A stretch of 64,000 nt of DNA, taken from NCBI RefSeq assembly GCF_025506275.1, contig NZ_QYCP01000090.1:1-64000 (forward strand), given 5' to 3'. Source of the stretch: Brevibacterium permense. Its GTDB lineage: Bacteria; Actinomycetota; Actinomycetes; Actinomycetales; Brevibacteriaceae. The notes below the pieces were generated by a model. The model did no database searches. It saw nothing but the letters and a program-made list of their open reading frames with translations, and was not told where the DNA came from. Both the position numbers and the translations under genes were made by a program. Below, piece after piece: positions 43,612 through 51,672 of the stretch; position 1 is the first letter of the stretch, and each line of letters opens with the position of its first letter.

Positions 43612-44214
43612 ATGAGAATCATCGCCGGCGCACACAAGGGCGCCAGACTGTCCTCACCGTCGGGAGCGAGCACCCGACCCACGTCCGACCGGGTCAGGGA
43701 GTCTCTGTTCTCGATGCTCGAGGGCTACGGGGTGCTGCAGGCTGCGAACGTCCTCGACCTCTTCGCGGGGTCCGGTGGACTCGGCTTCGAAGCGATGTCG
43801 CGGGGTGCCGCGCAGGTCGACTTCGTCGACTCCTCGCTCGCCTCTATCCGCTCGCTGCAGGCCAATGCGGACAGGCTCGGCCTCGATCATTCCGCCGAGG
43901 TCCACGCCGGAGATGTGCTCCACTTTCTCGCCGGACTGCCCGGACCGGAGAATCCGGAGTCACGTGTCTTCGACCTCGTGTTCATGGACCCGCCGTATCC
44001 GCTGGGCGAGGACGCTGTCACGCAGATCCTCAGGCGTCTGCGAACGCACTTGGACATGGAGTCCATCGTCGTGGTCGAACGTGCCGCGCGTTCGCCGGAG
44101 CCGACGATGCCCGACGGGCTGGAGGTCTTCCGTTCGAAGACCTTCGGCGAGACCGCGATCCACTTCGTCCAGCTCGTCGCAGAGGGGGCGGGCGACGGCA
44201 CCGAGGAGGGGTGA
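43612..44214 (+). CDS. rsmD: 16S rRNA (guanine-966-N2)-methyltransferase
   Basis: SAM-dependent methyltransferase of 200 residues modifying 16S rRNA. Begins MRIIAGAHKGARL, has the SAM loop DLFAGSGGLGFEAMSRGA near 50 and the catalytic FMDPPYPLG near 125. AGGGAGCAG precedes the ATG at 43612. coaD, its common neighbour, is here 4.1 kb away because the Ehu transporter genes intervene. It ends 3 bp from the converging ehuA stop with no room for a terminator. Confidence 0.93.
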   Translation: MRIIAGAHKGARLSSPSGASTRPTSDRVRESLFSMLEGYGVLQAANVLDLFAGSGGLGFEAMSRGAAQVDFVDSSLASIRSLQANADRLGLDHSAEVHAGDVLHFLAGLPGPENPESRVFDLVFMDPPYPLGEDAVTQILRRLRTHLDMESIVVVERAARSPEPTMPDGLEVFRSKTFGETAIHFVQLVAEGAGDGTEEG

Positions 44215-44217
44215 ACC

Positions 44218-45024
44218 TCAGAGCACGCTGGAGAGGAACGACTTGGTGCGTTCGTGACTGGGGTTGTTGAAGATCTGGTCGGGCGGGCCCTCTTCGAGGA
44301 CCTGACCGCCGTCGAACATCATCACCCGGTGAGAGACGTCGCGGGCGAACTGCATCTCGTGAGTGACCAGCAGCATCGTGATGTCCGTGGTCTCGGCGAT
44401 ATCGCGCAGCACGCCGAGCACGTCGCCGACGAGCTCGGGGTCGAGCGCCGAGGTGACCTCGTCGAGGAGGAGGATCTCCGGACTCATCGCCAGCGCCCGG
44501 GCGATCGCCACACGCTGCTGCTGGCCGCCGGAGAGCCTGGTCGGATGAGCATCGGCCTTTTCCGACAGCCCGACACGTTCGAGCAGCTCCTTGGCCTCCG
44601 TGCTCGCCTCAGCCTTCGACTTGCCGAGCACGTGAACGGGTGCTTCTATGATGTTCTCGAGCACCGTCATGTTCGGGAACAGATTGAATTGCTGGAAGAC
44701 CATGCCGATGCGCGTGGTCATCTCACGAGTGCGCTTCTTCGGCATCTCGACCCGCTTGCCGTCGCGTTCCTCGAACGTCAGCGGTTCGCCGTCGACGAAG
44801 ATGTAGCCGTCGGTGAGGTCCTCGAGCGTCATCACGAGGCGCAGGATCGTCGTCTTGCCCGAACCGCTGGGCCCTATGAGGGTGACGCGCTCGCCGGGAG
44901 CCACCGTGAAGTTGAGGTCTTTGAGCACAGTCGTGGGGCCGAAGCTCTTCTCCACGTCCTTGAACTCGATCGCCGGCGTGCCTGCGGTGGCGGGAGTGGC
45001 TGGGGTTTTCTCAGTAAGTGGCAA
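44218..45024 (-). CDS. ehuA: Polar amino-acid/ectoine-type ABC transporter, ATP-binding protein
   Basis: ABC ATPase of 268 residues. Walker A is LIGPSGSGKTTILRL near 52, signature LSGGQQQRVAIARALAMSP near 160 and Walker B ILLLDEVTSALDPE near 185. An insertion (EERDGKRVEMPKKRTREM near 85-102) before the Q-loop is typical of EhuA-like members. There is no ATG near the start of homology; the TTG at 45024, overlapping the permease end by 14 bases, is the best start. Its gene name rests on the companion EhuB-like binding protein. Confidence 0.8.
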   Translation of the reverse strand: MPLTEKTPATPATAGTPAIEFKDVEKSFGPTTVLKDLNFTVAPGERVTLIGPSGSGKTTILRLVMTLEDLTDGYIFVDGEPLTFEERDGKRVEMPKKRTREMTTRIGMVFQQFNLFPNMTVLENIIEAPVHVLGKSKAEASTEAKELLERVGLSEKADAHPTRLSGGQQQRVAIARALAMSPEILLLDEVTSALDPELVGDVLGVLRDIAETTDITMLLVTHEMQFARDVSHRVMMFDGGQVLEEGPPDQIFNNPSHERTKSFLSSVL

Positions 45025-45670
45025 GGCGTCGGTCCAATCTCTGAATGAGCAATGAGGTCGGGTAGCTGGCGACGAGGAAGATGATTCCGGCCAGAGTGAA
45101 GGCTTCCGTATAGGCGAATTTCGCTGCTCCGAACTGCTGCGCGGAGGTGACGAGCTCGACCACGGAAATCGCGAACAGGAACGGTGTGTCCTTGAACATC
45201 GCGACTGCGTAGTTTCCCAGCGAGGGGATGGTCGCACGCAGAGCCTGCGGCAGTACGACCGCGGTGAAGGTCCTCACCGGCGGCAGGGACAGTGCGGTGG
45301 CAGCCTCGAACTGGCCCGGCGGCACCGAATCGATCCCGGCACGGTAGCTTTCGGACATGTACGTCGAATAGTGGATGCCGATGACGATGAAGCCGATGAC
45401 GAGCGCCGGAACATCGACCAGGCCCGGTATGCCCGCGAAGATGTAGTAGACGAAGATCAGCTGCACGACCAGCGGCGTGTTGCGGACGAAGGCGACGAGC
45501 AGTCGGACAATCCAATTGATCCAGCGCGGCAGTCCGCGGATGGCCACGGCGAGGATGAGACCGAGGACCGTGGCGATGATCGTGCCCACGACGGTCGCGA
45601 TGAGCGTGTTGACGAAGCCGCGGAGCAGGATCGGCAGCGCTTCGGCGGCGAATTCCCAGTTCCAGATCAC
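45011..45670 (-). CDS. ehuD: Ehu-type ABC transporter permease D
   Basis: His/Glu/Gln/Arg-type permease of 219 residues, five to six hydrophobic segments. The signature loop reads STYMSESYRAGIDSVPPGQFEAA near 115-138, with the ATPase-coupling EAA-like helix. The start is a GTG at 45670, overlapping the ehuC stop by four bases (GTGA), so translation is coupled. Confidence 0.82.
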   Translation of the reverse strand: MIWNWEFAAEALPILLRGFVNTLIATVVGTIIATVLGLILAVAIRGLPRWINWIVRLLVAFVRNTPLVVQLIFVYYIFAGIPGLVDVPALVIGFIVIGIHYSTYMSESYRAGIDSVPPGQFEAATALSLPPVRTFTAVVLPQALRATIPSLGNYAVAMFKDTPFLFAISVVELVTSAQQFGAAKFAYTEAFTLAGIIFLVASYPTSLLIQRLDRRLATY

Positions 45671-46497
45671 AGTCGCCCCCCTTGTCCCGAAGCGGGTCCG
45701 GACTCCGGACCTGTCCCGAGTCCGTCGCCGCCTCCGTCATCTGCGGCAGCGCGTGAGGTCGAGCGGTCCTTGCGCACGGCATCTGCGCGAGCGAGGCGAC
45801 GGGCCTCACGACGATCGGTGCGCGAGTTCGGCCGCCTGCGTCCCAGAGCGGCCGTGGCTCTGCGTTCGAGGAAGTTCATGAACTCCTGGATCAGCCAGGC
45901 GATGACGAAATAGATGATGAGGCCGACGGTGAAGGCGAAGTACGTGTCGTTCGTGGACTGACGCAGCTGCGTGATCTTGTCGGTGAGGTCCTGGAGAGTG
46001 ATGAATGAGACGACCGCGGTGCCCTTGAGCAGCTGGATGAGCAGTGTGGCCAGCGACGGGATCATCAGGGCCCAGGCCTGCGGGAAGATCACGCGGATCA
46101 TCCGTCGGGACGGTGAGAGGCTCAGGGCGATCGCGGCCTCCCACTGCCCTTTGTCGACGGTGGTGATCGAGGAACGGACCACCTCGGCGGAATAGGCGCC
46201 GTAGTTGAGCGCCAGCGCCCCGATGCCGCAGATCATAGGATCGAGCTCGACGCCGAGGAGCGGGAAGACGTAGAACAGCCAGAACAGCTGCACGAGCAGG
46301 GAAGTGCCGCGGAAGAATTCGACGATGATCCGGGCAGGTACTCGCAGCCACGCGTGCGTGGACGTCATCGCGAGCCCTAGAGCGAGCGCTATGATGACGG
46401 CGCCGAGGCTTCCGACGACCGTGAGGATGATCGTCACCCGAACTCCCTCCCACAATTGTGGGAGGAAGTTCAGCAACGTCGTGAGGTTTTCGGTCAT
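45667..46497 (-). CDS. ehuC: Ehu-type ABC transporter permease C
   Basis: Permease of 276 residues of the polar amino-acid family. FFRGTSLLVQLFWLFYVFPL near 60 and YGAYSAEVVRSSITTVDKGQ near 100 mark the fold. About 60 residues after the last helix (from 215) form an Arg- then Gly/Asp-rich tail absent from typical family members. It follows ehuB by 21 bp and precedes ehuD with a GTGA overlap. Confidence 0.82.
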   Translation of the reverse strand: MTENLTTLLNFLPQLWEGVRVTIILTVVGSLGAVIIALALGLAMTSTHAWLRVPARIIVEFFRGTSLLVQLFWLFYVFPLLGVELDPMICGIGALALNYGAYSAEVVRSSITTVDKGQWEAAIALSLSPSRRMIRVIFPQAWALMIPSLATLLIQLLKGTAVVSFITLQDLTDKITQLRQSTNDTYFAFTVGLIIYFVIAWLIQEFMNFLERRATAALGRRRPNSRTDRREARRLARADAVRKDRSTSRAAADDGGGDGLGTGPESGPASGQGGRL

Positions 46498-46518
46498 GGT
46501 GCTTCAGTTCGCGTCGGC

Positions 46519-47397
46519 TCAGGAGTCAGCGGTGGGAAGTTCGCCCTTGCAGAGCTGATCGGTCGTGATCGAACCGTCGGGGCGCTCCTCCTTCGTGAAG
46601 CCGTAGTCCCCGACGATGTCGAGGTAGGACTTCTCGTCGGAGACGATCTTCTCCAGGGCCTTGTTCCATTCGTCGCGCAGCTCGTCGTCACCGGTACGGA
46701 ACACAGTGGCACCCGCTCCGACCTGCGGGACTCCATCGATCTCCTGGACGAAGGATTCGCTGACTTCGACGTCGGCGTCCTTGTTGTTCTTCGCCATCCA
46801 GTTGAGCGAGATCCCCGTGAGGGCGAAGACATCGGCGCGCCCGGTCGTCACAGCGTCCATGCCGTCCTGTGGGGTGCCGACCTGCTGAGCCTTGATGCCC
46901 AGGCTCTCCGCGTAGTCGGACTCGATGGCACCGGTCATGGTGGCGAGCTTGAGGCCCTTCTCCTTGACGTCGTCAAGGGTCTTCATCCCTTCCTGCTTGC
47001 CCTTCTTCGTCATCAGAGCCGTGGTGTACATGAACTCGGGGTCGCCGAAGGCGGCCTGTTCGCAGCGGTCGGGAAGAATCGACATGCCGGCAGAGATCGC
47101 GTCAAAGCGCTCGGCGTTGAGACCTGGGATGAGGGAGCCGAACTCGGTATTGACGCCTTCGACGTCGTCGACGCCGAGCTCCTTGAACACGGCCTTGGCC
47201 AGAGCCACGGACGCTCCCTGGAGTTCACCGCCCTCTTCGAAGCTGTATGGGGCTTCACCGGCGAAGCCGACGGAGATCTTTCCATCGTCGATGGCCTTCT
47301 GCAGAGTCGACTTGTCGGAGTCGCTTCCACCGCAGGCACCGAGGGTCAGCGTCAGCGCGAGGATCGATGTCGCGGCGGCCAGTCCTTTGAGTTTCAT
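46519..47397 (-). CDS. ehuB: EhuB-like substrate-binding lipoprotein (ectoine/hydroxyectoine)
   Basis: Extracellular solute-binding protein family 3, 292 residues. Signal peptide with lipobox TLGACGG puts the lipid-anchored cysteine near 22. EhuB-like features: SVGFAGEAPYSFEEG near 43, VNTEFGSLIPGLNAERFDAI near 82 and GMSILPDRCEQAAFGDPEF near 105, a stretch characteristic of ectoine-binding members. AAGGAAGGAAC precedes the ATG at 47397. Ectoine uptake is inferred; no ectoine catabolic genes are in the window. It is divergent from a GntR regulator. Confidence 0.8.
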   Translation of the reverse strand: MKLKGLAAATSILALTLTLGACGGSDSDKSTLQKAIDDGKISVGFAGEAPYSFEEGGELQGASVALAKAVFKELGVDDVEGVNTEFGSLIPGLNAERFDAISAGMSILPDRCEQAAFGDPEFMYTTALMTKKGKQEGMKTLDDVKEKGLKLATMTGAIESDYAESLGIKAQQVGTPQDGMDAVTTGRADVFALTGISLNWMAKNNKDADVEVSESFVQEIDGVPQVGAGATVFRTGDDELRDEWNKALEKIVSDEKSYLDIVGDYGFTKEERPDGSITTDQLCKGELPTADS

Positions 47398-47451
47398 GTG
47401 CTGTTCCTTCCTTGAACGTCGACACATCATCGTGACGTGCGTCTCTGAAAC

Positions 47452-47494
47452 AGTATTCAATACTCATGCTGTCCGAATGTCACACTGTCTGACA
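47452..47494. promoter_or_regulatory. Two palindromes in the ehuB-gntR divergent region
   Basis: AGTATTCAATACT (47452-47464) is a perfect 13-bp dyad; TGTCACACTGTCTGACA (47478-47494) is a TGTCA-N7-TGACA dyad. The second ends 6 bases before the gntR -10 box. Both are good candidate operators for the divergent GntR/FCD protein. Confidence 0.55.
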
Positions 47495-47500
47495 ACGTTA

Positions 47501-47506
47501 TATGAT
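47501..47506 (+). promoter_or_regulatory. -10 box (TATGAT), leaderless start of gntR
   Basis: TATGAT ends 7 bases before the GTG at 47514. An ATG at 47502 lies inside this box and so is unlikely to be the start. Confidence 0.55.
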
Positions 47507-47513
47507 CGTGACT

Positions 47514-48272
47514 GTGACGAATCCTCCGACTTCCGAGCTGCCGGTGCTGCGCAAAGTGGTCCGCTCTTCGACGATCGACCTCATCGTCGATCAGATCCGC
47601 AACGCCATCTACTCCGGTTCGCTCGAGCCTGGTCAGTCGATCAACGAAGTGCGCACGGCCGAGCTGCTTGAAGTCTCACGGCCGTCTCTGCGGGAGGCCC
47701 TGCAGCGTCTCATCAGCGAAGGAGTGATGACTCATGCTCCCGGACGCGGTGTGCATGTGAGACGCATGCGCACGGCCGACATCGACGATGTCTATGCCGT
47801 GCGCGAGGCGATCGAATCGCAGGCGGTCAAGCTCGTCATTCGGCGTGGTTTCGCTACCTCCCGGATCAGCTTCGCATTGAGAGAACTTGAGCATGCGATC
47901 GAGGAGAACGTCGCACGCTCCATCGGCGACGCGGACCTCAACTTCCATCACTCGATCGTCGCGTGCTCCGGATCGAATCGGCTGACCAATCTGATGAAGG
48001 TCTCGATGGTTCACACCCGCCTGCTGTCGCTGTCGGATAAGCGCGGCTATGAGGTCCGATGCGATGTCCTGGACAGTCACAGGAACCTCGCCGAGGCGGT
48101 CGCGGCCGGTGACGAACCCCGTTCCCTTGCCATCGTCGCCCGGATCATGGCCGAGGCGGCCTCCCGCCTGCACGGCCAGGTTGATGATTTCGACGGGCAG
48201 GTGGTCAAAGGTATCGATGCTGAAACTCCCACCGATGACCAGTGGCTGCTGCTGCGCGAACAGGCGCACTGA
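47514..48272 (+). CDS. GntR/FadR-subfamily (FCD) regulator
   Basis: Protein of 252 residues. The N-terminal winged helix reads SGSLEPGQSINEVRTAELLE near 32 and SRPSLREALQRLISEGVM near 54. The FCD effector domain includes YAVREAIESQAVKLV near 98 and the metal/ligand residues in DLNFHHSIVACSGSNRL near 142 with DSHRNLAEAVAAGD near 187. Position and palindromes point to autoregulated control of ehuBCDA; the ligand is unknown. Confidence 0.85.
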   Translation: MTNPPTSELPVLRKVVRSSTIDLIVDQIRNAIYSGSLEPGQSINEVRTAELLEVSRPSLREALQRLISEGVMTHAPGRGVHVRRMRTADIDDVYAVREAIESQAVKLVIRRGFATSRISFALRELEHAIEENVARSIGDADLNFHHSIVACSGSNRLTNLMKVSMVHTRLLSLSDKRGYEVRCDVLDSHRNLAEAVAAGDEPRSLAIVARIMAEAASRLHGQVDDFDGQVVKGIDAETPTDDQWLLLREQAH

Positions 48273-48333
48273 CAGTCGGCGCCTCTCGAGTGTCCGTCAC
48301 ACGGATCTGCCCGCCTCTGATCGGGGCAGACGA

Positions 48334-48339
48334 TACGAT
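48334..48339 (+). promoter_or_regulatory. -10 box (TACGAT), leaderless start of coaD
   Basis: TACGAT is followed by 6 bases (GAGGGC) and the ATG at 48346. Confidence 0.55.
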
Positions 48340-48345
48340 GAGGGC

Positions 48346-48864
48346 ATGAAGGTCGTCTGTCCCGGTTCCTATGACCCGATCACCATGGGTCATCTCGATA
48401 TCATCGCCCGCAGCTCTCTGATGTTCGAAGAGGTCGTCGTGGCAGTGGTCCACAATCCCTCGAAGTCCGGTCGCTTCGACCCGGAGATCCGTGCCGACCT
48501 CATCCGCCGATCCTTAGCCGAGGACGAACGCACTCGAGATGCGCAGAACATCACGATCGACCTCGTCTCCGGGGGCCTCCTCGTCGACTACTGCACGAGA
48601 ATCGGCGCCCCCGCCGTCGTCAAGGGCCTGCGGTCGGGCACCGACTTCGCCTACGAACTGCCGATGGCGCTGATGAACAAGCACCTGTCCGAACTCGAGA
48701 CGATCTTCGTCCCCGGTGACCCGAAATTCGAACACGTCTCCTCCTCACTCATCAAAGAAGTCCACGCTGGCGGCGGGAACATCGAGGGCCTCGTCCCCAT
48801 CTCGGTGCTGGAGGCATTGGGCGGCCGCGGACCCGCGGCCGCGAACGACGACAGCGTCGTCTGA
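48346..48864 (+). CDS. coaD: Phosphopantetheine adenylyltransferase
   Basis: Penultimate step of coenzyme A synthesis; 172 residues. The nucleotidylyltransferase motif is CPGSYDPITMGHLDII near 5 (the T/H-x-G-H class), VVKGLRSGTDFAYELPMALM near 87 and the C-terminal block SSSLIKEVHAGGGNI near 130. The last 15 residues are an Ala/Gly-rich tail. It is leaderless. The MFS gene begins 4 bases after its stop and is probably on the same transcript. Confidence 0.95.
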   Translation: MKVVCPGSYDPITMGHLDIIARSSLMFEEVVVAVVHNPSKSGRFDPEIRADLIRRSLAEDERTRDAQNITIDLVSGGLLVDYCTRIGAPAVVKGLRSGTDFAYELPMALMNKHLSELETIFVPGDPKFEHVSSSLIKEVHAGGGNIEGLVPISVLEALGGRGPAAANDDSVV

Positions 48865-48867
48865 GGA

Positions 48868-50058
48868 ATGAGCGCAGCCGCCAACCCTGCCAATAGGGCC
48901 TGGTTCCCGGGCCTCGTCATCCACACCGTCGTCGCGCACGCGACGTACAACGGTGTCCGCGTCCTCATCTCCTACCGCACCCTGGAGCTCGGTGGATCAG
49001 GAGTCGTCCTCGGTCTCATGACCGCGGTGTACTCACTCGTCCCGCTGCTCACCGCGCTCTTCGTCGGTCGCCTCGTCGACCGCGGGTACGCCACGGCGGT
49101 GCTGTGGGTCGGCACTGCTCTGTCGATCCTACCCGTCGCGCTCGCGGCCACCGCACCCAACCTCGGTGTGCTCCTCATCGCCACGATGAGCCTGGGCTTC
49201 GGCCAGCTGCTCACCACGGTCGCCTCCCAGGCGCTCATCCCGCAGAGCTTCCCCGCTTCGAAGCTCACCGCGAAGTTCGGCCACCTCACCCTCGGGGTCT
49301 CGATCGGACAGACCATCGGCCTGCCGCTGGCCGGCATGGTCGCCGACGCCACCTCGGGTGATACTGCGATCACGAACGCGCTGTGGTTCATGACCGCACT
49401 GTCAGCGCTCACCCTCATCGCCGCCGTCATCGTCATGCTCCGCGGCCGCACGCCCCATGTCTCCCGCGCCGAGGCGGCCGAAGGTGCCATCGCCCCGTTG
49501 GCTCTGCTGTCGGTGAGGGGGATGAAGCCCGCGATCTTCGCCTCCATGGCCACGCTCGCCGCCGTCGATCTGATGACCGCCTACCTGCCGCTCATCGGTC
49601 AGCAGAACGGATTGACGGTGACGACGGTGACGTGGCTGCTCGCGGCACGGACCTTCGCCTCGGTGATCTCCCGGCTCTTCATCGGCTTCCTCACACGGAA
49701 ATGGCGAAATCTCTCCCTGCTGTGGACCGCCTCGGCGGCCGCTGGGCTCTGCGTGGTCCTCATCCCCGTGCTCAGCCAACCGTGGACGCTGGCGATCCTG
49801 CTCACGATCGCAGGCTTCTGCTTCGGTCTCACCCAACCGCTGACGATGACCTGGGTGTCGACGCTGTCGGATCCAGCGAACCGGGCCGCGGTGCTGTCGA
49901 TCCGCTTGGCGGGCAACCGACTCAGCCAGGTCGCGATCCCATCGGCCGCCTCGGCGCTCACGGTCATCGCCGGTTCCGGGATCGTGTTCACGATCTCCGG
50001 CGCACTGCTCCTCCTGGCCGGCGGCGTCACCTGGCGCAACCAACACGAGAAATGGTGA
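48868..50058 (+). CDS. MFS transporter
   Basis: Twelve-helix facilitator of 396 residues. Loop motif LFVGRLVDRGYATAVLWVG near 68 and its counterpart LFIGFLTRKWRNLSLLW near 270 are recognisable but degenerate. AHATYNGVRVLISYRTLELG opens the protein. The substrate is unknown; efflux-type members look like this. It starts 4 bases after coaD, an unusual partner. Confidence 0.83.
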   Translation: MSAAANPANRAWFPGLVIHTVVAHATYNGVRVLISYRTLELGGSGVVLGLMTAVYSLVPLLTALFVGRLVDRGYATAVLWVGTALSILPVALAATAPNLGVLLIATMSLGFGQLLTTVASQALIPQSFPASKLTAKFGHLTLGVSIGQTIGLPLAGMVADATSGDTAITNALWFMTALSALTLIAAVIVMLRGRTPHVSRAEAAEGAIAPLALLSVRGMKPAIFASMATLAAVDLMTAYLPLIGQQNGLTVTTVTWLLAARTFASVISRLFIGFLTRKWRNLSLLWTASAAAGLCVVLIPVLSQPWTLAILLTIAGFCFGLTQPLTMTWVSTLSDPANRAAVLSIRLAGNRLSQVAIPSAASALTVIAGSGIVFTISGALLLLAGGVTWRNQHEKW

Positions 50059-50114
50059 GCAGGAACACCTGCGTGGCGAGACGGACCCGATTGGTAATGG
50101 CCGCTGACAATGAT

Positions 50115-50120
50115 TAGAAT
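50115..50120 (+). promoter_or_regulatory. -10 box (TAGAAT) for the DUF177-rpmF unit
   Basis: TAGAAT predicts a start near 50127, about 50 bases before the ATG at 50178, which has AGGAGG upstream. Confidence 0.45.
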
Positions 50121-50177
50121 GGTGAGTCGCGTGTGAACGCAGGAGCGACATCCTCAAACGCACCAGGAGGACAGGGC

Positions 50178-50696
50178 ATGAAGAGCAGATCTGAATTCGT
50201 CTATGATCTCAGATCCATGGGATTGCTCGGTCATCCGGGTGAGTGGGAACGGGTGAACACCACCTTGTCGGCTCCAGCGGATCTCAAGATCGAAGTGATC
50301 GGGGTTGCGGAAGGTTCACCACTGACGCTCGAGCTGATGTTCGAGAGTGTGTCGGAGGGGATCTACGTGTCGGGCACAGTCTCGGCGACGGCCCGCGGCG
50401 AAGACGCGAGGACGCTCGAACCCATCGAGTTGCCTATAGATGTGGACATCCAGGAGATGTACGTCTATGAGCAGGCCGAAGGGGACGAGGACTCCTACGT
50501 CATCGACCGGGATCAGCTCGACCTCGAGCCCGCGATCAGAGACGCCGTCGTGATGGCTGTGCCGTTCAATCCCTCGCGGGATGAGAGCGAAGAGTTCAGC
50601 TACACCTTGGGGGAGGACCTCGAGGTGGACGAGGACGAATCCGAATCGCCGTTCGCATCATTGAAGAATCTGTTGGAAGAGAAGAAAGAGAGCTAG
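50178..50696 (+). CDS. DUF177 (YceD-like) protein, rpmF partner
   Basis: Protein of 172 residues of the DUF177 family, which is encoded almost universally just before rpmF and is linked to 23S rRNA maturation in plants and bacteria. [17 protein letters not shown] opens the protein near residue 6, [19 protein letters not shown] lies near 56 and the acidic tail from 150 includes [15 protein letters not shown] at 50165 fixes the ATG. The rpmF start is 2 bases after its stop. Confidence 0.85.
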   Translation: MKSRSEFVYDLRSMGLLGHPGEWERVNTTLSAPADLKIEVIGVAEGSPLTLELMFESVSEGIYVSGTVSATARGEDARTLEPIELPIDVDIQEMYVYEQAEGDEDSYVIDRDQLDLEPAIRDAVVMAVPFNPSRDESEEFSYTLGEDLEVDEDESESPFASLKNLLEEKKES

Positions 50697-50698
50697 AC

Positions 50699-50902
50699 GT
50701 GGCTGTTCCGAAGCGTAAATTGTCGCGCAGCAACACCCGCCACCGTCGTTCGCAGTGGAAGGCCAAGGCTCCGAACCTGGTCAAGACTGTGGAGAACGGT
50801 CGCGTTGTGTACTCGCGCCCCCACCAGGCCAAGGTCGTCGAAGACGCAGCCGGCACCCCGCTGTACCTCGAGTACAAGGGCCGCAAGGTCGCTGACGTCT
50901 GA
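50699..50902 (+). CDS. rpmF: 50S ribosomal protein L32
   Basis: Ribosomal protein L32 of 67 residues, basic N-terminus [20 protein letters not shown]. The paired cysteines of zinc-binding L32 are absent, so this is the zinc-independent (C-minus) form. The GTG start follows DUF177 by 2 bases. A long perfect hairpin lies 34 bases past its stop, inside rnc. Confidence 0.95.
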   Translation: MAVPKRKLSRSNTRHRRSQWKAKAPNLVKTVENGRVVYSRPHQAKVVEDAAGTPLYLEYKGRKVADV

Positions 50903-50906
50903 GACT

Positions 50907-51611
50907 GTGGACACTGACACCACAGCAGCACTGAAGAAGAGTCTCGGGATCGATATTGATCCCGAGACTTTTCGTCTCGCGCTCACGCACCGCTCTTTCG
51001 CCTTCGAGGCCGGTGGCATCCCCACCAACGAGCGCCTCGAGTTCCTCGGCGACTCCGTTCTGGGCCTCGTCGCCACCGAGTCGCTGTTTTACGACAACCC
51101 GGATCTGCCTGAAGGCCAGTTGGCCAAGATGCGTTCGGCCGTCGTCAACACGCGTGCCCTGGCATCGATCGCTCGCCGGCACGGCATCGGCGAGCACATT
51201 CTGCTGGGCAAGGGTGAGGAGCTGACCGGAGGGCGGAACAAGGACTCGATCCTCGCCGACACGGTCGAGGCCCTCATCGGTGCCACGTTCGTCTCTCGCG
51301 GTCGCGAAGAGGCCTTCGCCTTCGTCCACCGCCTCATCGACGGCATGCTCGACGACGCGGTCAACCTCGGTGCGGGGATGGATTTCAAGACCACCCTGCA
51401 GGAGGCCGCCGCCGACCTCGACCTGGGTGCCGTGAGCTACGAGATCACTTCGGCCGGACCTGACCATGCGATGGTCTTCACCGCCACCGCGATGCTCGGT
51501 GCGAACAACTGGGGTACTGGCGACGGCTCCTCGAAGAAGGCCGCCGAAGCCGCGGCCGCCGAGGTGGCCGTCAAAGCCATCCGCACCATCTATCCGGACT
51601 ACCGGCGCTGA
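50907..51611 (+). CDS. rnc: Ribonuclease III
   Basis: Double-stranded RNA endonuclease of 234 residues for rRNA and mRNA processing. LALTHRSFAFEAGG near 23, signature NERLEFLGDSVLGL near 40 with catalytic acids, KDSILADTVEALIGATFV near 110, then a double-stranded RNA-binding domain from 155, with DFKTTLQEAAADLDLGAVSY and SSKKAAEAAAAEVAVKA. GTG 50907 gives the expected N-terminus. Codons 11-22 lie in a 16-bp hairpin, a possible self-cleavage or attenuation site. Confidence 0.95.
   Translation: MDTDTTAALKKSLGIDIDPETFRLALTHRSFAFEAGGIPTNERLEFLGDSVLGLVATESLFYDNPDLPEGQLAKMRSAVVNTRALASIARRHGIGEHILLGKGEELTGGRNKDSILADTVEALIGATFVSRGREEAFAFVHRLIDGMLDDAVNLGAGMDFKTTLQEAAADLDLGAVSYEITSAGPDHAMVFTATAMLGANNWGTGDGSSKKAAEAAAAEVAVKAIRTIYPDYRR
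50936..50973 (+). promoter_or_regulatory. 16-bp hairpin within the first codons of rnc
   Basis: Arm GAAGAGTCTCGGGATC (50936-50951) pairs with GATCCCGAGACTTTTC (50958-50973), one G-U, around the loop GATATT. It follows the rpmF stop by 33 bases and includes a TTTT, so it could be a terminator for rpmF; as double-stranded RNA it could also be an RNase III autoregulation site. Confidence 0.75.
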
Positions 51612-51672
51612 GCCTCACCGTGGTGACTTTGTGCGCTCACGGGCGCATTCCCGGTCGATTCGAGGGGCACTG

